Shown here in pieces: positions 1 to 5,760 of a stretch of 5,814 nt of DNA. A program made the translations under genes and the position numbers. The notes under the pieces were generated by a model. The model was not told the origin of the DNA, ran no database searches, and saw only the letters and a program-made list of their open reading frames with translations. Within the stretch, counting starts at the first letter, position 1. Every line of letters begins with the position of its first letter. Source of the stretch: Alphaproteobacteria bacterium (GTDB lineage Bacteria; Pseudomonadota; Alphaproteobacteria; Paracaedibacterales; CAITNM01); assembly GCA_947499175.1 (NCBI GenBank), contig CANMNU010000078.1:1-5814 (forward strand). Direction: 5' to 3'.

Positions 1-2
1 TA

Positions 3-164
3 AATTATAAGATTACCATTGATTTGCCAGCTAAGTTTTATTTGCAATTGAGGGATATTAACAATGATTTTTTAAAAAAAGGAAAAAAAATATATAATAG
101 GGATATCGTTATGGAGGCATTAAATCTATACTTCAAAGAACACGGTTACCCTGAGATTAAATAA
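3..164 (+). CDS. Ribbon-helix-helix DNA-binding protein, C-terminal part (5' end outside window)
   Basis: The frame is open from base 3 to a TAA at 162-164, giving 53 residues of a protein whose start lies left of the window. The visible part starts NYKITIDLPAKFYLQL, then RDINNDFLKKGKK, then NRDIVMEALNLYFKEHGYPEIK. This fits the ribbon-helix-helix fold: a short beta strand with alternating exposed residues (KITIDLP), a first helix, a turn, and a second helix ending in an aromatic and basic tail. Such dimeric proteins (CopG, Arc, ParG and antitoxin types) bind operator DNA through the paired strands and often repress their own operon or act in plasmid partition. An internal ATG at 111-113 is too late in the fold to be the start. 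Its place beside a tRNA integration scar supports a mobile-element origin. Whether it is a partition protein, antitoxin or plain repressor cannot be decided without the upstream gene. Confidence 0.6.
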   Translation, partial: NYKITIDLPAKFYLQLRDINNDFLKKGKKIYNRDIVMEALNLYFKEHGYPEIK

Positions 165-189
165 TTTTATGCATAAATGGTAATATTCA

Positions 190-223
190 TAGCGATGCAA
201 AATTGCATTTAGATATAACGCTA
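190..223. repeat. Nested inverted repeat downstream of the RHH gene
   Basis: An outer pair TAGCG (190-194) and CGCTA (219-223) encloses an inner pair ATGCAA (195-200) and TTGCAT (203-208). The left arms are contiguous, while the right arms are separated by a 10-base AT-rich bulge. No T-run follows, so it is not a normal intrinsic terminator. It could be an operator for a dimeric DNA-binding protein, a recombination accessory site near the attachment site, or chance in AT-rich DNA. Confidence 0.35.
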
Positions 224-248
224 ACTTTGTGATAACTTAACAAAATAT

Positions 249-283
249 GAGGTAGAAAAATGACAGAAAATAAGTATGTTTAA
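249..283 (+). other. Strong ribosome-binding site and seven-codon ORF
   Basis: GAGGTAG at 249-255 is a good Shine-Dalgarno match four bases before ATG 260-262, which reads MTENKYV and stops at TAA 281-283. This is a better translation start signal than those of trmD or dnaE in the same window, yet it leads to only seven codons. A second ATG at 276-278 overlaps it in another frame and reads MFKVFESVFGTGIPRFES through the tRNA fragment, stopping at TAG 330-332. Most likely it is the remnant 5' end of an element gene that was cut or frameshifted near the junction. A leader peptide or chance is also possible. Confidence 0.3.
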
Positions 284-293
284 GGTTTTTGAG

Positions 294-343
294 TCGGTTT
301 TTGGTACCGGCATCCCTAGGTTCGAATCCTAGTACACCAGCCA
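294..343 (+). pseudogene. tRNA-Gln(UUG) 3' fragment, probable attachment site (att)
   Basis: The anticodon stem is TCGGT (294-298) with ACCGG (306-310), one G-U pair, around a seven-base loop holding the anticodon TTG at 301-303. The variable loop CATCC (311-315) follows, then the T stem CTAGG (316-320) and CCTAG (328-332) around loop TTCGAAT. Next are the acceptor 3' strand TACACCA (333-339), discriminator G340 and encoded CCA (341-343). The variable loop, T-arm layout and GCCA end match bacterial tRNA-Gln. The partner acceptor strand TGGTGTA and a D arm should lie about 25 bases upstream of 294, but that DNA (260-293) matches neither, so no functional tRNA can be made from this copy. The break at the anticodon arm coincides with a known sub-site for tyrosine recombinases that integrate into tRNA genes. 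The intact tRNA is predicted at the far end of the element. Confidence 0.88.
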
Positions 344-346
344 ATA

Positions 347-380
347 TTTGATTAAGCCATAATTTTATTGTTTAATCAAA
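347..380. repeat. Inverted repeat between tRNA fragment and trmD
   Basis: TTTGATTAA (347-355) is matched by TTAATCAAA (372-380), a perfect 9 bp pair. It extends inward by a G-U pair (356/371) and a C-G pair (357/370), leaving a 12-base loop. It begins four bases after the tRNA CCA end, so it may have been a processing or termination structure of the original tRNA-Gln transcript. The stem is AT-rich and no T-run follows, so termination would be weak. It also overlaps the place where a trmD promoter would have to lie. Confidence 0.45.
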
Positions 381-395
381 AATTTCACCTATCGT
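368..395 (+). promoter_or_regulatory. Weak candidate promoter for trmD-rplS
   Basis: A -35-like TTGTTT (368-373) and a -10-like TATCGT (390-395) are separated by 16 bases, just upstream of trmD. Both match the consensus only partly. A TATACA at 400-405 is another -10 candidate and would give an almost leaderless mRNA. The region is listed because trmD has no gene in front of it here and needs a promoter, either local or in the element. Evidence is weak. Confidence 0.2.
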
Positions 396-411
396 TACTT
401 ATACAAACAAA

Positions 412-1131
412 ATGTGGCAAGCAACAGTTTATACACTTTTTCCAGATATGTTTCCAGGACCCTTAGGGAAATCAATTGCTGGCAAGGCCCTTAAGCAAGG
501 TAAGTGGCATTTAAAAACTGTTAATATTCGTGACTATGCCACCGATAAGCATAAAACCGTCGATGATACCAGCTATGGTGGGGGTACTGGTATGGTTATG
601 AGGCCTGATGTGGTTGATGCTGCACTTAGCGCCAATATATTACCAGGTACCAAACTTATTTACACATCACCGAAGGGGAGGCCGCTTACTCAAGATATGT
701 TGCGTTCCTGGTTGGCTAAATACCCATCTGGCATTTCAATACTGTGTGGTCGTTATGAAGGAATTGATCAACGGGTACTTGATAGTTGGCAGGAATCGCA
801 TGGTATGGAAGACATAAGTATTGGTGATTATGTGCTCTCAGGTGGTGAGCTTCCGGCTATGGTAATGCTTGATGCTTGTGTACGTTTATTACCAGGAGTT
901 CTGGAGAAACTTGATGCCACAACTATTGAAAGTTTTGAGCTGGACTTGCTAGAATATCCGCAGTACACTAAACCCCAAAATTGGAATAATAAGGTCGTGC
1001 CAGATGTGCTGCTTTCTGGCGACCATAAGAACATTGCCGCATGGCGCAAAACTGAAGCAGAAAGTATAACAAAAAGCCGTAGACCTGACCTTTGGCAACG
1101 TTTCCAAGCCAAAAAAAGTGACGGTAAATAA
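412..1131 (+). CDS. trmD: tRNA (guanine(37)-N1)-methyltransferase TrmD
   Basis: TrmD uses S-adenosylmethionine to methylate N1 of G37, next to the anticodon, in tRNAs with G at position 36, which prevents +1 frameshifting. It acts in the cytoplasm as a SPOUT-family knotted homodimer. The 239 residues are full length. The N-terminus MWQATVYTLFPDMFPGPLG is typical, followed by TVDDTSYGGGTGMVM (49-63). The knot and cofactor site are seen in YTSPKGRPL (84-92), LCGRYEGIDQR (111-121) and IGDYVLSGGELPAM (137-150). Arg158 matches E. coli Arg154. At the position of the E. coli catalytic Asp169 this protein has Glu173, in TIESFELDLLEYP; I recall acidic EESF-type variants in alphaproteobacterial TrmD, so it may be a lineage trait. 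The C-terminal domain contains VPDVLLSGDHKNIAAWR. The ATG at 412 gives the expected N-terminus but has no Shine-Dalgarno in front. rplS follows after 17 bp, so the two are probably co-transcribed. Confidence 0.98.
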   Translation: MWQATVYTLFPDMFPGPLGKSIAGKALKQGKWHLKTVNIRDYATDKHKTVDDTSYGGGTGMVMRPDVVDAALSANILPGTKLIYTSPKGRPLTQDMLRSWLAKYPSGISILCGRYEGIDQRVLDSWQESHGMEDISIGDYVLSGGELPAMVMLDACVRLLPGVLEKLDATTIESFELDLLEYPQYTKPQNWNNKVVPDVLLSGDHKNIAAWRKTEAESITKSRRPDLWQRFQAKKSDGK

Positions 1132-1148
1132 TAAAGAAAGAATTCATA

Positions 1149-1562
1149 ATGAACATTATACAACAAGTAGAAAAAGACCAAATTGCTAAATTGTCTGAAG
1201 GTAAAGTAATTCCTGATTTTCGCACAGGCGATACGCTAAAGGTGCTTGTAAAAGTTATTGAAGGTGAACGCCAACGCCACCAGCCATTTGAAGGCATCGT
1301 TATCGGCCGCAAAAATAGCGGGTTAAAGTCAACTTTCAGGGTTCGCAAAATTTCCTATGGTGAGGGTGTGGAGCGTGTGTTTTCACTTTATTCACCAAAT
1401 ATTAAAATTGAAGTAGTCCGTTTTGGTGATGTTCGACGTTCTAAGTTATATTATTTGCGTGATCGTCGTGGTAAAAGTGCGCGTATCGCAGAGCGTGCTT
1501 ATCGTCCTGAAGCAAAAACTAAGGTTGAAGCAAAAGTTGCTTCTGATACCGCTAAAGCATAA
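1149..1562 (+). CDS. rplS: 50S ribosomal protein L19 (bL19)
   Basis: bL19 lies at the interface of the large and small ribosomal subunits and contributes to an intersubunit bridge. The 137-residue protein opens MNIIQQVEKDQIAKL. It carries the family core IPDFRTGDTLKVLVKVIEGERQR (21-43), FEGIVIGRKNSG (47-58), VRKISYGEGVERVFSLYSP (65-83) and KLYYLRDRRGKSARI (99-113). The wording GVERVF-LYSPNI and the length are typical of alphaproteobacteria. After about residue 116 there is a Lys/Ala-rich tail (EAKTKVEAKVASDTAKA), a variable extension also seen in relatives. The start is fixed by the conserved N-terminus; a weak purine-rich ribosome-binding site, AAAGAAAG, lies eight bases upstream. It follows trmD by 17 bp and ends 24 bp before a strong terminator stem, so it is the last gene of this unit. 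Confidence 0.99.
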   Translation: MNIIQQVEKDQIAKLSEGKVIPDFRTGDTLKVLVKVIEGERQRHQPFEGIVIGRKNSGLKSTFRVRKISYGEGVERVFSLYSPNIKIEVVRFGDVRRSKLYYLRDRRGKSARIAERAYRPEAKTKVEAKVASDTAKA

Positions 1563-1586
1563 AAAAACGTTAGCCTTTAAAATTTG

Positions 1587-1612
1587 CCCCGCAACTTTTG
1601 CGGGGTTTTTTT
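1587..1612 (+). terminator. Intrinsic terminator of trmD-rplS
   Basis: A perfect 8 bp GC-rich stem, CCCCGCAA (1587-1594) with TTGCGGGG (1598-1605), around a CTT loop is followed by seven T residues (1606-1612). It sits 24 bases after the rplS stop. It closes the translation operon and separates it from the regulator gene downstream. Confidence 0.95.
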
Positions 1613-1681
1613 ATTAATAAAATTCAGTAGTGGTTGGTTGTTTTTTTATATTATATTAAATAAATTTTAATAATTAACTTG

Positions 1682-1712
1682 TATAGTTTACTTAACACCA
1701 AAACGTGCAGGT
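1682..1712 (+). promoter_or_regulatory. Candidate -10 element and ribosome-binding site for the MarR gene
   Basis: TATAGT at 1682-1687 matches the -10 consensus at five of six positions, and AGGT at 1709-1712 is a Shine-Dalgarno match six bases before ATG 1719. No good -35 is seen at the right spacing; the region upstream (1641-1677) is a very AT-rich tract that offers several poor alternatives. A promoter is expected here because a strong terminator lies just upstream. The ribosome-binding site is the more certain part and supports the chosen start. Confidence 0.35.
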
Positions 1713-1718
1713 AGTGCT

Positions 1719-2171
1719 ATGAAGGAAGAATATTTTCAATCAGTACAATCCCTTGAACGATTACATCGACTTTTTCTAGATGTAGTCAGGGCTGAGCTTG
1801 ATAGTATTGAAATGTTTGATATTAACAATGTCCAGGCAATTATTGTCTACAACATTGGAACCAACCAACTAACTGTCGGTGAATTAACTAACCGCGGTTA
1901 TTATTTGGGGTCAAATGTTTCATACAACTTACGAAAAATGGTTAAAAATGAATATGTTTTGCAGGTGCAAACTCCTCATGACCGTCGTTCAAGTTTAGTC
2001 AAGCTATCCCTTAAAGGTATTGAACTTTACAAAAAACTTGATCAAGCATTTCAAAAACAAGGAGAAATGCTTAATAATAAATGCGGTAAGGAAACATTAA
2101 AACAACTATCTGGTTCGTTGCAAAATCTTGAACTTTTTTGGAACGAGATATTAGTTCGTGATAGCCGTTAA
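1719..2171 (+). CDS. MarR-family winged-helix transcriptional regulator, LdtR-like
   Basis: This 150-residue cytoplasmic protein is a probable dimeric DNA-binding regulator. Residues 1-45 form an N-terminal helical region with the signature INNVQAIIVYNIG (35-47). The recognition region is LTVGELTNRGYYLGSNVSYNLRKMV (51-75). The wing has DRRSSLVKLSLKG (88-100), which includes the D-R-R residues typical of MarR proteins. The last 50 residues form helices likely to complete the dimer interface. The NNVQ-YNIG and RGYYLGSNVSYNL signatures are those of LdtR, a MarR-type protein known from Liberibacter and other alphaproteobacteria, where it controls an L,D-transpeptidase gene and stress tolerance. 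Whether this homologue has the same targets or ligands is unknown. It is isolated by a terminator upstream and a 104 bp gap to dnaE, and no divergent target gene is beside it. The ATG at 1719 has a good ribosome-binding site. Confidence 0.88.
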   Translation: MKEEYFQSVQSLERLHRLFLDVVRAELDSIEMFDINNVQAIIVYNIGTNQLTVGELTNRGYYLGSNVSYNLRKMVKNEYVLQVQTPHDRRSSLVKLSLKGIELYKKLDQAFQKQGEMLNNKCGKETLKQLSGSLQNLELFWNEILVRDSR

Positions 2172-2206
2172 TGCAATTTTTTGCCATTGATTGAGGCATT
2201 TTTGCA
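2172..2206 (+). terminator. Weak hairpin after the MarR gene, possible terminator
   Basis: TGCC (2182-2185) pairs with GGCA (2195-2198) and is followed by five T residues (2199-2203). An outer pair TGCAA (2172-2176) and TTGCA (2202-2206) can extend the structure across an internal loop of T residues. The four-base inner stem is short, so termination would be inefficient. Read-through into dnaE is possible. Confidence 0.3.
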
Positions 2207-2275
2207 AAGGAATGCTTGAAAAGCGCTAATGGGTGGGGCACTATTCATGGGTACGTATTTTAATTATTTTACCCC

Positions 2276-5200
2276 ATGTTTGGCTTCATTCATCTTCGCG
2301 TTCATAGTGCTTATTCCCTTGCTGAAGGTGCGATTAAGGTTGAGGCTATTCCACAGTTGTGTAAGCAATTTAGTCAACCGGCAATTGCAGTAACTGATAC
2401 TAATAACCTATTTGGCGCTCTTGAAAATGCCATGTTGTGTGCAAAATCAGGTATTCAACCTATTGTCGGTTGTGAAATAACCGTTCAATTTGGTGAAATC
2501 ACTGGGGCTTTGGTGTTGCTAGTAGCCTCAAGTACAGGTTACTCAAACCTTTTAGACATAGTTAGCTATTTATACCTAGGAGCACCAAACGATCATGGTA
2601 AACCATTTTTTCCCTTTGAATATTTAAGTGGAAGAACTGATGGTTTAATTGTACTAACGGGTGGCTTTGGGGGCTTGTGGAGTCGGTTGTTAAGCAATAA
2701 TCTAGAAGTGGCTGATGATTTTTTAAACCAGCTTAAGTGTTTATTTCCAAACTCTGTTTACGTAGAAATTCAACGTCATGGTGAATTAGCAGAACAAGAG
2801 CAGGAAGATGTTTTTTTAGAAAAAGCCTATGCTTTTAATCTGCCGTTAGTTGCTACTAATAACGTTTATTTCCCTGAGCCTAGCTATTTTGAAGCTCATG
2901 ATGCCTTGTTATGCATTGCTGGTGGTTCTTATGTTGTACAGGATGACCGCCGTAAAGTAACGCCTCACCATTACTTTAAAAGCACAGAAGAAATGGTCGA
3001 GTTATTCCAAGACATTCCTGAAGCTATTCAAAATACAGTGCAAATTGCTAAACGTTGTCGATTTATGCCAACGTTACATGATCCAATTTTACCACGTTTT
3101 GAAAGTGGTAATGAAAGATCTGAAGAAGAAGAACTGATTTTTCAAGCTCAAGAAGGTCTTGAAAATCGCTTGCAGCAAGAAGTATATACTAGATTCCCCA
3201 GTGGAGATCAAGAAGAAGTACGTAACCAATACCAAAATCGCTTGGATTATGAAATTGATATTCTCAAACAAAAAGGATTTTGCGGGTATTTCTTAATAGT
3301 TTCAGATTTTATTAAATGGGCTAAAAAGCAAGGAATTCCTGTTGGTCCAGGACGTGGTTCAGGGGCTGGATCATTAGTTGCTTGGAGTCTTACCATTACT
3401 GATATGGACCCAATTCGTTTTACCCTAATTTTTGAACGCTTCTTAAACCCAGAACGCGTTTCTATGCCAGACTTTGACGTAGACTTTTGCCAAGATCGCC
3501 GCGATGAAGTTATTAAATATGTTCAACAAAAATATGGGGAGGATAGGGTTGCCCACATTATTACCTTTGGAAAGCTTCAGGCCCGTGCAGTTTTGCGAGA
3601 CGTTGGGCGCGTATTGCAGATTCCATATCCAGTAGTTGATCGCATTTGTAAAATGGTACCTAACAACCCAGCTAGTCCTGTAACTTTAGCGCAAGCTTTA
3701 GAAATGGAACCGGCAATGCGTCAGGCAGTGGACGAAGATAACGCAGTTGCTAAAATGGTTGAATTTGGTAAAAAATTAGAAGGCCTCTATCGTCATGCTT
3801 CTACCCATGCAGCAGGGGTTGTAATAGGTGATAGACCACTCACATCATTGGTCCCTTTGTTTAAAGATGAAAGCTCAAGCTTACCAGCAACTCAATTTAG
3901 CATGAAGTATGCTGAATTAGCTGGGCTTGTAAAATTTGACTTTTTAGGCTTAAAAACACTCAGCATTATCGAGCATGCTGTCCAAATTATTCGCAAAAGT
4001 CTGCCTGATTTTAAAATTCAAAACATTGCCTTAGATGATGCTAAAACCCTAGAGCTATTATGCAATGTTAATGTCGTTGGTGTATTTCAATTGGAAAGCA
4101 CGGGTATGCGTGATGTATTGCGTAAATTACGACCGGATCGTTTTGAAGATCTTATTGCCCTAGTAGCATTGTACCGCCCTGGACCAATGGATGATATCCC
4201 ACGTTATTTGGCCTGTAAACACGGTTTGGAAAAAGTGACATTTGCTGATCCAGCTCTTGAACCCATATTGGCACCAACTTATGGGGTTATGGTCTACCAA
4301 GAGCAAGTTATGCAAATTGCCCAGGTTTTAGGTGGTTACACTCTTGGTGCTGCTGATATGTTACGCCGTGCTATGGGTAAAAAAATTAAATCAGAAATGG
4401 ATGATCAACGTGAAAAGTTTGTAAATGGTGCTGTTTTAAAAAAAATAAACCTAAAAATTGCTAGTATTATTTTTGACCAGATGGCTAAGTTTGCTGGCTA
4501 TGGTTTTAACAAGTCTCACTCCGCACCATATGCCTTACTTGCTTATCAAACAGCATATTTAAAAGCTAATTATCCGGTTGCATTTTTTGCTGCCTCAATG
4601 ACAGCAGATATGCAAAATACAGATAAGATAAATGGCTATATTCAAGATATTTCCCGTATGGATTTAACCTTGTTACCACCAGATATTAACCATTCATTTG
4701 CTAATTTTACTGCAGAGGGGGCGGCTGTACGTTTTGGTTTAGGTGCAATTAAAAATGCTGGTGTGCAAATTATTGAAGCAATCACAAGTGTGCGTGGCAA
4801 CAAGCCTTTTGTAAGTATGGTTGATTTTATTGAACGAGTTGATGCCAAGCACCTTAATAAGCGTTTATTAGAAAATCTGATTGGTGCTGGAGCATTTGAT
4901 TGCTTAGAACCTAATCGACGTGCTCTTTTTGAGGCAATAGAACACATTAGTTATATTGCTTCTAAAAAAAGTAAGTCACAAAGTGTTCAACGTACCATGT
5001 TTGGTGAAACTCAGGGCTCTGTAATTAATTTCAAATTACCTGTTGTGCCAAAATGGGACGGCTTAAGCAGTTTACAAAAAGAATTTAGTGCGTTGGGATT
5101 TTATTTATCAGATCATCCATTAAACGCATATAAAGAACAATTACAAAGACTGCAAATTACACCATCAACCATGTTTGCAAGTTCACCGATTAATTCTATT

Positions 5201-5647
5201 CGTGTTGCAGGAGTTGTGCTTAGCATTACGGTGCGTACTGGTAAAAAAGGTCAAAAATATGCTTTCTTAAGTTTATCCGATCAACAAGGTTCATTTGAAG
5301 TTACTTTATTCAGTGAAATTTATACAAGCTCACAAGATTTACTTAAGGAAGGAACATTGTTGGCATTAGATATAAACATTAAGAAAGATGATGAGCAGAT
5401 ACGTCTAACTGCTAACAACATTTATAAACTTGATGATTTACAACCATTTACCCAAATTACTTTAAAAATTAACAGCAGCTCCTTGTTAAAGGGATTACTA
5501 GAAGAAATAAAAGTATTGCCAACTGGGGCTTGCAAAGTTTATTTAGAAATTTCTAAAGATATTTTGCAAGCTGTAACCACAGTTTATTTGGGTAAAAAAG
5601 CAATCAATACTCATATTTATCAGCAACTAATGTCATGGTCTGGGTAA
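2276..5647 (+). CDS. dnaE: DNA polymerase III subunit alpha
   Basis: DnaE is the polymerase subunit of the replicative holoenzyme and works with the beta clamp, the clamp loader and the epsilon proofreader. The 1123-residue protein is near the usual length of about 1160 and uninterrupted. It starts with a PHP domain (HLRVHSAYSLAEGAI, then AIAVTDTNNLFGALE). Palm and fingers motifs follow: VGPGRGSGAGSLVAW from residue 356, PDFDVDF (398-404), KFDFLGLKTL around 555, ALYRPGPM, YGVMVYQEQVM from 669, RRAMGKK (697-703) and FAGYGFNKSHSAPYA from 739. The catalytic aspartates fall at 401, 403 and 555, the same numbers as in E. coli. A helix-hairpin-helix region spans about 819-875, and QRTMF (905-909) is a likely clamp-binding motif. 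An OB fold covers about 974-1060, followed by a C-terminal tail. The start is firm because an in-frame TAA at 2261-2263 leaves no other start codon, but no Shine-Dalgarno precedes it. Lengthy similarity to alphaproteobacterial DnaE1 is evident; the PolC and DnaE2 types are not favoured. Confidence 0.99.
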   Translation: MFGFIHLRVHSAYSLAEGAIKVEAIPQLCKQFSQPAIAVTDTNNLFGALENAMLCAKSGIQPIVGCEITVQFGEITGALVLLVASSTGYSNLLDIVSYLYLGAPNDHGKPFFPFEYLSGRTDGLIVLTGGFGGLWSRLLSNNLEVADDFLNQLKCLFPNSVYVEIQRHGELAEQEQEDVFLEKAYAFNLPLVATNNVYFPEPSYFEAHDALLCIAGGSYVVQDDRRKVTPHHYFKSTEEMVELFQDIPEAIQNTVQIAKRCRFMPTLHDPILPRFESGNERSEEEELIFQAQEGLENRLQQEVYTRFPSGDQEEVRNQYQNRLDYEIDILKQKGFCGYFLIVSDFIKWAKKQGIPVGPGRGSGAGSLVAWSLTITDMDPIRFTLIFERFLNPERVSMPDFDVDFCQDRRDEVIKYVQQKYGEDRVAHIITFGKLQARAVLRDVGRVLQIPYPVVDRICKMVPNNPASPVTLAQALEMEPAMRQAVDEDNAVAKMVEFGKKLEGLYRHASTHAAGVVIGDRPLTSLVPLFKDESSSLPATQFSMKYAELAGLVKFDFLGLKTLSIIEHAVQIIRKSLPDFKIQNIALDDAKTLELLCNVNVVGVFQLESTGMRDVLRKLRPDRFEDLIALVALYRPGPMDDIPRYLACKHGLEKVTFADPALEPILAPTYGVMVYQEQVMQIAQVLGGYTLGAADMLRRAMGKKIKSEMDDQREKFVNGAVLKKINLKIASIIFDQMAKFAGYGFNKSHSAPYALLAYQTAYLKANYPVAFFAASMTADMQNTDKINGYIQDISRMDLTLLPPDINHSFANFTAEGAAVRFGLGAIKNAGVQIIEAITSVRGNKPFVSMVDFIERVDAKHLNKRLLENLIGAGAFDCLEPNRRALFEAIEHISYIASKKSKSQSVQRTMFGETQGSVINFKLPVVPKWDGLSSLQKEFSALGFYLSDHPLNAYKEQLQRLQITPSTMFASSPINSIRVAGVVLSITVRTGKKGQKYAFLSLSDQQGSFEVTLFSEIYTSSQDLLKEGTLLALDINIKKDDEQIRLTANNIYKLDDLQPFTQITLKINSSSLLKGLLEEIKVLPTGACKVYLEISKDILQAVTTVYLGKKAINTHIYQQLMSWSG

Positions 5648-5711
5648 ACTTCTTACCAAAAATCACTATAAACCCCAATTCTGGATTAGAAGTGAGTATT
5701 TGCGAGAGTTA

Positions 5712-5759
5712 GAAGGCAGTTTTAGCTAAGATTAGCTATTGATTTAATAAACGGCCTTC
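5712..5759 (+). repeat. Inverted repeat just before the transposase start
   Basis: GAAGGC (5712-5717) and GCCTTC (5754-5759) form a perfect 6 bp pair around a 36-base loop, ending one base before the ATG at 5761. The loop also holds two copies of TTAGCTA (5721-5727 and 5732-5738). In RNA the stem could cover the translation start. Several insertion sequences use such structures to keep outside transcripts, here from dnaE, from being translated into transposase; whether this one does so is inference. Confidence 0.35.
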
Positions 5760-5760
5760 C

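Larger units (their letters stand above)
1..343. mobile_element. Right-hand end of a putative element integrated at tRNA-Gln
   Basis: This is an inferred boundary, not a fully seen element. The right limit is a tRNA-Gln 3' fragment (294-343) with no 5' half, the usual product of site-specific integration into a tRNA gene, where the full tRNA is rebuilt at the other end. The only gene visible on the element side is the tail of a ribbon-helix-helix DNA-binding protein, a type common on plasmids and integrated elements. No integrase is visible; in such elements it usually lies beside the intact tRNA, which would be to the left of this window. Alternatives are an old degraded tRNA copy, or a rearrangement that happened to break inside the tRNA gene. 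Confidence 0.45.

Noticed and set aside
268..343. A complete, functional tRNA-Gln
   Set aside because: The acceptor 5' strand TGGTGTA and a D arm are not present at the required distance; only the part from the anticodon stem onward is tRNA-like.
608..817. Plus-strand open frame inside trmD in another frame
   Set aside because: It is wholly within the conserved trmD frame and the translation matches no family I know.
828..1348. Two overlapping minus-strand open frames across trmD and rplS
   Set aside because: They lie opposite two clearly conserved genes, have no recognisable domain or ribosome-binding site, and their composition is what the reverse strand of coding DNA gives.
1423..1617. 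Plus-strand open frame overlapping the rplS end and its terminator
   Set aside because: It runs through the terminator hairpin, and its low-complexity V/L/K-rich protein is a frame-shifted image of rplS.
1681..1700. Imperfect palindrome GTTTACTTAAC as an operator of the MarR regulator
   Set aside because: Only 8 of 11 positions are symmetric and the surrounding DNA is AT-rich, so chance is a sufficient explanation.
3089..3271. Minus-strand open frame inside dnaE
   Set aside because: It is opposite conserved dnaE sequence; the Phe-rich product comes from Glu/Lys-rich codons read backward and is not a real membrane protein.
4642..4947. Minus-strand open frame inside dnaE
   Set aside because: It is opposite the helix-hairpin-helix region of dnaE, without a start signal or recognisable domain.
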